64,000 nt of DNA, taken from NCBI RefSeq assembly GCF_028736035.1, contig NZ_CP117866.1, positions 1,736,001 through 1,800,000 on the forward strand. Reading direction: 5' to 3'. The notes under the pieces are model-generated. The model was not told where the DNA came from. It made no database searches and saw only the letters and a list, made by a program, of their open reading frames with translations. Positions 54,406 to 64,000 of the stretch are shown here, in pieces (the stretch's first letter is position 1; each line of letters begins with the position of its first letter). Source of the DNA: Streptomyces sp. T12 (GTDB taxonomy: Bacteria > Actinomycetota > Actinomycetes > Streptomycetales > Streptomycetaceae). The translations under genes and the position numbers were made by a program.

Positions 54406-55517
54406 GCGGCTTCCTCGGCCTTCCTGACGTCGGCGCCGACCGCGTCGGCGAGGGTGGCGTACGGGCTGGTACGGAGGCGTGCGGCCAGCCCCTTGTGGAT
54501 GGCGCGGCCCCAGAAGGGCCCTTCGTAGATGAAGGCGCTGTATCCCTGGACCAGCGTGGCGCCCGCCAGGATCCGCTGCCAGGCGTCCTCGGCGTTCTCG
54601 ACGCCACCGACGCCCACCAGGGTGATCCGGTCGCCCACGCGCGCGTACAGGCGCCGCAGCACCTCCAGGGAGCGTGCCTTCAGGGGCGCGCCGGAGAGAC
54701 CGCCGGTCTCCTTCACCAGAGAGGATTCGGATTTCAAACCGAGCCCCTCGCGCGCGATGGTGGTGTTCGTGGCGATGATCCCGTCCAGACCCAGCTCGAC
54801 GGCCAGGTCGGCGACCGCGTCGACGTCCTCGTCGGCGAGGTCGGGCGCGATCTTCACCAGGAGCGGGACACGGCGGTTCGCGACCGTACGGTCGGCGGCC
54901 TCGCGAACGGCGGTCAGCAGCGGGCGCAGCGCCTCGGTGGCCTGCAGGTTGCGCAGGCCGGGCGTGTTCGGCGAGGAGACATTGACCACCAGGTAGTCGG
55001 CGTACGGCGCCAGCCGCTCCGTCGACTTCACGTAGTCGCCGACGGCCTCCGCCTCCGGGACGACCTTGGTCTTGCCGATGTTGACGCCCACGACGGTCCT
55101 GAAGACGGGCCTACGGGAGGCCAGACGGGCCGCGACGGCCAGCGAACCCTCGTTGTTGAAGCCCATGCGGTTGATCAGCGCCCGGTCCTTCACGAGCCGG
55201 AACAGCCGCTGCTTGGGGTTGCCCGGCTGCGCCTCCCCCGTCACCGTGCCGATCTCGACGTGGTCGAAGCCCAGCATCGACATCCCGTCGATGGCGACGG
55301 CGTTCTTGTCGAAGCCGGCGGCGAGCCCGAAGGGGCCGTGCATGCGCAGCCCGAAGGCCTCGGTCCGCAGTTCCTCGTACCGGGGCGCGAGAGCGGCGGC
55401 GACGAACGTACGCAGCACGGGGATCCTGACGGCGAGTCGGATCCAGCGGAAGGCCAGGTAGTGGGCCTGCTCCGGGTCCATCCGTTTGAAGACCAGACGG
55501 AAGAAAAGCTTGTACAT
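54402..55517 (-). CDS. pyrD: Dihydroorotate dehydrogenase, quinone-dependent (class 2)
   Basis: Oxidises dihydroorotate to orotate with FMN, passing electrons to menaquinone at the membrane. The 371-residue length and the N-terminal membrane-association extension ([29 protein letters not shown]) define class 2. [31 protein letters not shown] and [14 protein letters not shown] are the FMN/substrate signatures. I start at the ATG at 55517; 24 bp of open frame upstream are unlikely to be used. A strong terminator lies between it and carB, so pyrDF may be expressed partly independently of carAB. Confidence 0.95.
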   Translation of the reverse strand: MYKLFFRLVFKRMDPEQAHYLAFRWIRLAVRIPVLRTFVAAALAPRYEELRTEAFGLRMHGPFGLAAGFDKNAVAIDGMSMLGFDHVEIGTVTGEAQPGNPKQRLFRLVKDRALINRMGFNNEGSLAVAARLASRRPVFRTVVGVNIGKTKVVPEAEAVGDYVKSTERLAPYADYLVVNVSSPNTPGLRNLQATEALRPLLTAVREAADRTVANRRVPLLVKIAPDLADEDVDAVADLAVELGLDGIIATNTTIAREGLGLKSESSLVKETGGLSGAPLKARSLEVLRRLYARVGDRITLVGVGGVENAEDAWQRILAGATLVQGYSAFIYEGPFWGRAIHKGLAARLRTSPYATLADAVGADVRKAEEAA

Positions 55518-55561
55518 CTCAGAAGTCCTCGGGTTCCTCATGAAGACCGGGTCCTCATGAA

Positions 55562-55591
55562 GAGGGGGACACCGTTTCCGGTGTCCCCCTC
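55562..55591 (-). terminator. Terminator between carB and pyrD
   Basis: A perfect 12-bp stem GAGGGGGACACC (55562-55573) / GGTGTCCCCCTC (55580-55591) with a 6-nt loop, beginning 8 bp past the carB stop. On the minus strand it ends the pyrR-carB transcript or attenuates it before pyrDF. Confidence 0.85.
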
Positions 55592-55598
55592 AGGGCTG

Positions 55599-58899
<3,301 letters not shown>

Positions 58900-58907
<8 letters not shown>

Positions 58908-60057
58908 GCTGGCCCTCCATCAGGGATACGAAGCGGTCGAACAGGTAGGCGGCGTCGTGCGGGCCCGCTGCCGCTTCGGGGTGGTACTGGACGCTGAAGG
59001 CCGGCTGGTCGAGCAGCTGGAGGCCCTCCACCACGTTGTCGTTGAGGCAGACGTGGGAGACCTCGGCGCGGCCGTAGGGGGTGTCGGACACCTTGTCGAG
59101 CGGGGCGTCCACGGCGAAGCCGTGGTTGTGTGCGGTGACCTCGACCTTGCCGGTCGTGCGGTCCTGCACCGGCTGGTTGATGCCGCGGTGGCCGTACTTC
59201 AGCTTGTAGGTGCCGAAGCCCAGCGCACGGCCCAGGATCTGGTTGCCGAAGCAGATGCCGAAGAGCGGGGTGCCGCGCTCCAGGACCGCCTGCATGACGG
59301 AGACCGGGTGGTCGGCGGTGGCCGGGTCGCCCGGGCCGTTGGAGAAGAACACGCCGTCGGGGTTCACGGCGTAGACGTCCTCGGCGGTCGCCGTGGCCGG
59401 CAGCACGTGCACCTCGATGCCGCGCTCGGCCATCCGGTGCGGGGTCATGCCCTTGATGCCGAGGTCGACGGCGGCGACGGTGAACTTCTTCTCGCCGATC
59501 GCGGGGACGACGTACGTCTCCTTGGTGGCCACCTCGGCGGAGAGGTCGGCGCCCTTCATCTCGGGGGCCTGGCGCACCTCGGCGAGCATGGTGCCCTCGT
59601 CGGGCAGCGCGTTGCCGGAGAAGATGCCGACGCGCATGGCGCCGCGCTCGCGCAGGTGGCGGGTGAGCGCGCGGGTGTCGATGCCGGAGATCCCGACGAC
59701 GCCCTGGTGGCGCAGCTCGTCGTCCAGCGAGCGCCGGGAGCGCCAGTTGGACGGCACGCGCGCGGGGTCGCGCACGACGTACCCGGCGACCCAGATCTGC
59801 TTGGACTCCGGGTCCTCGTCGTTGACGCCGGTGTTGCCGACGTGCGGGGCGGTCATCACGACGACCTGGCGGTGGTACGACGGGTCGGTGAGGGTCTCCT
59901 GGTAGCCGGTCATGCCGGTGGAGAACACGGCCTCGCCGAAGGTCACCCCCGCGGCCCCGTAGGCGCGGCCGCGGAAGATCCGGCCGTCCTCCAGGACGAG
60001 TACGGCGGGAGCCGCCTTGTGCCTCGGCGAGGCGGTCCCCTGGATGGAGGTCGTCAT
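58900..60057 (-). CDS. carA: Carbamoyl-phosphate synthase small subunit (glutaminase)
   Basis: Supplies ammonia from glutamine to CarB. The 385-residue protein has an N-terminal CPSase_sm domain ([43 protein letters not shown]) and a C-terminal class-I glutamine amidotransferase whose nucleophile lies in [14 protein letters not shown]. The His/Glu pair is in [12 protein letters not shown]. Its ATG overlaps the stop of the small membrane protein by 4 bp, and its own 3' end overlaps carB by 8 bp, so translation of all three is coupled. Confidence 0.97.
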
Positions 60058-60641
60058 CGTTCGGCGCCTTCCGTGCTGTTGGTGTTGATCATGGAGTTAA
60101 TGAGGTCGACCCACTCGTTGTGCTCGGCCGCGTGGTCCGAACGGAACCCGGAGTCGATCAGCCGATCGCCGTGCGCCCACGTCACGACCAGCAGACCACC
60201 CTCGGTCAGGACCTTGCCCGCGATGCCCTTGTCGAGCCGGGCCTCACGCAGCTGTGCGGCCGGGACGAAGAAGTCGGGCGCCCCGGGGCGTACGACGTCC
60301 AGTCCCGCGTCCGTCAGCGTGAGCTCGACCCGGCTGCGGGTGCCCAGGCCGTGCGCCACGATGCGGTCCAGCCACTGACCGGCGGTGGTCGAGCCGTGGT
60401 AGCGGCCGCTCATGCTCAGTCTGGCCGGGCCGGGGTCGTCCTGCGCGCTGGGCAGCTCGGGCAGGTCGCCCTGGAGCGTGCCGCGCCACTTCCAGCCCTC
60501 GCGCATCAGCCAGTAGACGAGCGCGACGAAGAGGGCGAGTCCGACGACCCAGCCGACGCGGGCGGCCCAGTCGGTCACTTCGGCCGACTTCTGTTCGGCC
60601 GCGAGCCCGGTTCCGGCTGCGAGCAGTGTTGCAGGTGTCAC
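60054..60641 (-). CDS. Membrane-anchored PH-like protein embedded in the pyr operon
   Basis: A 195-residue protein with one transmembrane helix near the N-terminus ([22 protein letters not shown], about residues 24-45) and a cytosolic beta-rich domain (about 70-185) resembling a PH-type fold. It has no enzyme motif and no known role in pyrimidine synthesis. It starts at a GTG overlapping the pyrC stop and ends overlapping the carA ATG, both by 4 bp. This suggests a fixed stoichiometry with those enzymes and perhaps membrane recruitment of the carbamoyl-phosphate/dihydroorotase machinery. I recall a hypothetical membrane protein at this site in other streptomycetes. Confidence 0.8.
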   Translation of the reverse strand: MTPATLLAAGTGLAAEQKSAEVTDWAARVGWVVGLALFVALVYWLMREGWKWRGTLQGDLPELPSAQDDPGPARLSMSGRYHGSTTAGQWLDRIVAHGLGTRSRVELTLTDAGLDVVRPGAPDFFVPAAQLREARLDKGIAGKVLTEGGLLVVTWAHGDRLIDSGFRSDHAAEHNEWVDLINSMINTNSTEGAER

Positions 60642-61924
60642 GTGAGCTTCCCGTCGACGAGCGTGGCCTTGCCCCGGAGCCACGTGTGCGTGACACGGCC
60701 CGGCAGCTCACGCCCCTGGTACGGAGTGTTGCGGCTGCGCGAGGCGAAGCCCGCGGGGTCCACGGACCCACGGTATTCCGTGTCGACGAGCGTGAGGTTG
60801 GCGGGCTCACCAGCCGAGACGGGACGGCCGTGCCCCTTCGCCTGCCCGATCTCGGCGGGCTTGAAGGACATGCGCTCGGCGACCCCGGCCCAGGTGAGGA
60901 GCCCGGTGTCCACCATGGTCTCCTGCACCACTGACAACGCGGTCTCCAGGCCGACCATGCCCATGGCGGCCGCGGCCCACTCGCAGTCCTTGTCCTCGTG
61001 CGGGTGCGGGGCGTGGTCGGTGGCCACGATGTCGATCGTGCCGTCGGCGAGCGCCTCGCGCAGGGCCAGCACGTCGCGCTCGGTACGCAGCGGCGGGTTC
61101 ACCTTGTAGACCGGGTTGTACGTCCGCACCAGCTCGTCGGTGAGGAGGAGGTGGTGCGGGGTGACCTCGGCGGTGACGTCGATGCCCCGGGACTTGGCCC
61201 AGCGCACGATCTCGACGGAGCCTGCGGTCGACAGGTGACAGATGTGCACGCGGGAGCCGACGTGCTCGGCCAGCAGGACATCCCGGGCGATGATCGATTC
61301 TTCGGCCACCGCGGGCCAGCCACCGAGCCCCAGCTCGGCGGAGACGACGCCCTCGTTCATCTGGGCGCCCTCGGTCAGCCGCGGCTCCTGCGCGTGCTGG
61401 GCGACCACGCCACCGAAGGCCTTCACGTACTCCAGCGCCCGCCGCATCATCACCGCGTCGTCGACGCACTTGCCGTCGTCGGAGAAGACGGTGACCCCGG
61501 CGGCCGACTCGTACATGGCGCCCAGCTCGGCGAGCTTCTTGCCCTCCAGGCCGACGGTCACGGCACCGATGGGCTGCACATCGCAGTAACCGTGCTCCTG
61601 GCCGAGCCGGTAGACCTGCTCGACGACACCGGCCGTGTCGGCGACGGGGAAGGTGTTGGCCATGGCGAACACGGACGTGTAGCCGCCGCCGGCCGCCGCG
61701 CGCGTGCCGGTCAGCACGGTCTCGGAGTCCTCGCGCCCGGGCTCACGCAGATGGGTGTGCAGGTCGACCAGGCCCGGCAGCAGCACCTTGCCCGCCGCCT
61801 CGACGACCTGGGCGCCCTCGGCGCTCAGACCGGCGCCCACCTCTGCGATGGTCCCGCCGTCGATCAGCACGTCCTGCGGCTCGCCGCCGAGCACCTTCGC
61901 ACCACGGATCAGGATCTTGCTCAT
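60638..61924 (-). CDS. pyrC: Dihydroorotase
   Basis: Cyclises carbamoyl aspartate to dihydroorotate. The 428-residue length and layout fit the type-I (class-I) enzyme of the amidohydrolase superfamily. The zinc-binding HxH is in GLVDLHTHLREPGREDSETV near residue 60. Further metal and catalytic residues are in HICHLSTAGSVEIVRWAKSRG and in VATDHAPHPHEDKDCEW, which holds the catalytic Asp. I start at the ATG giving MSKILIRGAKVLGG. It is 5 bp after pyrB and overlaps the membrane protein gene by 4 bp. Confidence 0.96.
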   Translation of the reverse strand: MSKILIRGAKVLGGEPQDVLIDGGTIAEVGAGLSAEGAQVVEAAGKVLLPGLVDLHTHLREPGREDSETVLTGTRAAAGGGYTSVFAMANTFPVADTAGVVEQVYRLGQEHGYCDVQPIGAVTVGLEGKKLAELGAMYESAAGVTVFSDDGKCVDDAVMMRRALEYVKAFGGVVAQHAQEPRLTEGAQMNEGVVSAELGLGGWPAVAEESIIARDVLLAEHVGSRVHICHLSTAGSVEIVRWAKSRGIDVTAEVTPHHLLLTDELVRTYNPVYKVNPPLRTERDVLALREALADGTIDIVATDHAPHPHEDKDCEWAAAAMGMVGLETALSVVQETMVDTGLLTWAGVAERMSFKPAEIGQAKGHGRPVSAGEPANLTLVDTEYRGSVDPAGFASRSRNTPYQGRELPGRVTHTWLRGKATLVDGKLT

Positions 61925-61929
61925 CTGTC

Positions 61930-62910
61930 TTACTTCTCCTCGGTGGTACGGGCGTGGGTGAGGGCGGGTTCGTTGCCCCCGAGCAGCAGATACAGAACGG
62001 CCATCCGGATGGACACTCCGTTTGCGACCTGCTCGATGGCGGTGCAGCGCTCCGAGTCGGCGACCTCGGCGGTGATCTCCATGCCGCGGACCATCGGGCC
62101 GGGGTGCATCACGATGGCGTGCTCGGGCATCTTGGCCATGCGGTCGCCGTCGAGGCCGTAGCGCCGCGAGTACTCGCGCTCGGTCGGGAAGAACGCGGCG
62201 TTCATGCGCTCGCGCTGCACGCGCAGCATCATCACCGCATCGGACTTGGGCAGCGTGCTGTCGAGGTCGTACGACACCTCGCAGGGCCAGGTCTCGACGC
62301 CGACCGGCACCAGGGTCGGCGGGGCGACGAGGGTGACCTCCGCGCCGAGGGTGTGCAGCAGGTCGACGTTGGAGCGGGCGACCCGCCCGTGCAGGATGTC
62401 GCCGACGATCGTGATGCGCTTGCCGGCGAGGTCCTGGCCGAGCCCGGCGTCCCGGCCGACCAGGCGGCGACGCATGGTGAAGGCGTCCAACAGGGCCTGG
62501 GTGGGGTGCTGGTGGGTGCCGTCGCCGGCGTTGATGACGGCCGCGTCGATCCAGCCGGAGTTGGCGAGGCGGTACGGCGCTCCGGAGGCGCCGTGCCGGA
62601 TGACGACGGCGTCGACGCCCATGGCCTCCAGGGTCTGGGCGGTGTCCTTCAGGGACTCGCCCTTGGACACGCTCGACCCCTTGGCCGAGAAGTTGATGAC
62701 GTCCGCCGACAACCGCTTCTCGGCGGCCTCGAAGGAGATACGCGTGCGCGTGGAGTCCTCGAAGAAGAGGTTGACGACGGTGCGGCCGCGCAGGGTCGGC
62801 AGCTTCTTGATCGGCCGGTCGGCGACCCGGGCCATCTCCTCGGCGGTGTCGAGGATCAGGACGGCGTCGTCGCGGGTGAGGTCGGCGGCCGAGATGAGAT
62901 GACGCTGCAT
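61930..62910 (-). CDS. pyrB: Aspartate carbamoyltransferase catalytic subunit
   Basis: Condenses carbamoyl phosphate and aspartate, the committed step of pyrimidine synthesis. The 326-residue protein has the carbamoyl-phosphate loop [15 protein letters not shown] (about residues 51-65), the [18 protein letters not shown] motif and the aspartate-side [10 protein letters not shown] segment. No pyrI regulatory subunit is present, as expected where PyrR controls the operon. It starts 103 bp after pyrR and is followed at 5 bp by pyrC, consistent with the ATCase-DHOase association known in several bacteria. Confidence 0.97.
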   Translation of the reverse strand: MQRHLISAADLTRDDAVLILDTAEEMARVADRPIKKLPTLRGRTVVNLFFEDSTRTRISFEAAEKRLSADVINFSAKGSSVSKGESLKDTAQTLEAMGVDAVVIRHGASGAPYRLANSGWIDAAVINAGDGTHQHPTQALLDAFTMRRRLVGRDAGLGQDLAGKRITIVGDILHGRVARSNVDLLHTLGAEVTLVAPPTLVPVGVETWPCEVSYDLDSTLPKSDAVMMLRVQRERMNAAFFPTEREYSRRYGLDGDRMAKMPEHAIVMHPGPMVRGMEITAEVADSERCTAIEQVANGVSIRMAVLYLLLGGNEPALTHARTTEEK

Positions 62911-63013
62911 CTGTCAGGCTCCGTAAGGCAGTTAATTCAGGAGAATTCGGGGCAGACGGGTGCGCGCGTGGGCGCGCTGAGCGGGCGTACGACAACGGCG
63001 TACGCCGTGGGCG

Positions 63014-63632
<619 letters not shown>

Positions 63633-63740
63633 CGTCTGGTTTGCGCCATCCACCTTAGCAGGCGGGGGAAGCACCTCCGTTCACCCACTTGGCCCAATCG
63701 GCCACCGATAGCACGGAAGCGTCGGTGTGGACCATTCGGC

Positions 63741-63784
63741 TTGACGCGCCAGAGTAACGCTGCGTAACCTCACAGTGAGTTACC
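63741..63784 (+). promoter_or_regulatory. bldD promoter with a BldD-box-like element
   Basis: A TTGACG -35 (63741-63746), 18 bp, and a TAACCT -10 (63765-63770) place the start point near 63777. AGTGAGTTACC (63774-63784) overlaps it and resembles the BldD box AGTGA-n-TCACC, matching the known autorepression of bldD. The 254-bp gap also holds the pyrR promoter and leader on the other strand. Confidence 0.7.
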
Positions 63785-63840
63785 AACTGCGCGGCATGGA
63801 ACCCAAGCCAGTCGCGTCGACACAGTGTCCGGGGAGCTAT

Positions 63841-64000
63841 ATGTCCAGCGAATACGCCAAACAGCTCGGGGCCAAGCTCCGGGCCATCCGCACCCAGCAG
63901 GGCCTTTCCCTCCACGGTGTCGAGGAAAAGTCCCAGGGACGCTGGAAGGCCGTCGTGGTCGGTTCGTACGAGCGCGGCGACCGCGCCGTGACCGTGCAGC
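63841..64000 (+). CDS. bldD: Developmental master regulator BldD (partial, cut by window end)
   Basis: Only the first 53 codons are present; the frame is open to the edge. The translation starts MSSEYAKQLGAKLRAIRTQ and continues through QGLSLHGVEEKSQGRWKAVV to VGSYERGDRAVTVQ. This is the XRE-type helix-turn-helix of BldD, the c-di-GMP-controlled repressor of sporulation genes in Streptomyces. The missing C-terminal part binds the tetrameric c-di-GMP. The ATG is preceded by GGGGAGCTAT. Its promoter carries a BldD-box-like sequence. Recognition rests on the near-invariant N-terminus and on its place next to pyrR. Confidence 0.93.
   Translation, partial: MSSEYAKQLGAKLRAIRTQQGLSLHGVEEKSQGRWKAVVVGSYERGDRAVTVQ

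Overview
The window is high-GC chromosomal DNA from a Streptomyces-like actinomycete. The evidence is the dense GC-biased coding on both strands, frequent GTG starts, the actinobacterial nucleoid factor sIHF, the long pyrRBC-carAB and ribE-ribM-ribBA-ribH operons, and the first 53 codons of the developmental regulator bldD at the right edge. From memory, the core gene order resembles the S. coelicolor stretch from the riboflavin/histidine genes through priA, metK, coaBC, rpoZ, gmk, sIHF and pyr to bldD. I could not run a search to confirm this.

Layout. 0.2-2 kb: a TPR/AAA+ CbxX-type ATPase. 2.1-4.6 kb: two CNNM/CBS membrane proteins. 4.8-9.8 kb (minus strand): a riboflavin operon behind an FMN riboswitch, running on closely into hisE, hisG and a small membrane protein. 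9.9-11.8 kb: a DasR/chitinase-type promoter element with no chitinase, then an ECF41 sigma factor with its COE-type oxidoreductase partner. 11.9-16.5 kb: a ROK regulator divergent from an MFS carrier, a RibD/DHFR-like reductase and a CynX-type carrier. 16.6-20.5 kb: a Tat-exported protein of unknown family, two tandem isochorismatase-fold hydrolases (one Tat-exported) and a divergent GlxA-type regulator. 20.5-23.5 kb: a GH6 glycosidase, a DUF5995-like protein and an LLM flavin oxidoreductase. 23.5-31 kb: an amidase plus amino-acid 2-monooxygenase pair resembling DavA/DavB lysine catabolism, a secreted protein, an MFS carrier, an SRPBCC protein, and an amino-acid permease with an AsnC/Lrp regulator. 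31-37.8 kb: GNAT, GuaB1, barstar, SorC regulator, rpe and an MMPL exporter. 38-43.7 kb: rsmB, fmt, a small HTH protein and priA.

44.0-49.1 kb is an accessory block between priA and metK: an XRE/TPR regulator, a TIR-domain protein, a P-loop protein whose Walker-A lysine is arginine, and a two-TM membrane protein. The last three overlap by 4 bp each. This is my best candidate for an undescribed conflict or defence system.

49.2-64 kb: metK, coaBC, rpoZ, gmk and sIHF, then pyrF-pyrD, a terminator, and carB-carA-(membrane protein)-pyrC-pyrB-pyrR. The pyrR leader carries a PyrR-binding-type hairpin that pairs with the pyrR Shine-Dalgarno sequence. bldD is divergent.

Regulatory DNA is unusually readable. 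Two helically phased arrays of TTGCG lie upstream of the amidase/monooxygenase pair and of the permease-AsnC pair, suggesting one Lrp-type regulon. Perfect dyads lie in the ROK/MFS and GlxA/isochorismatase divergent regions, an ECF41-type promoter precedes the COE gene, and a BldD-box-like element overlaps the predicted bldD start point.
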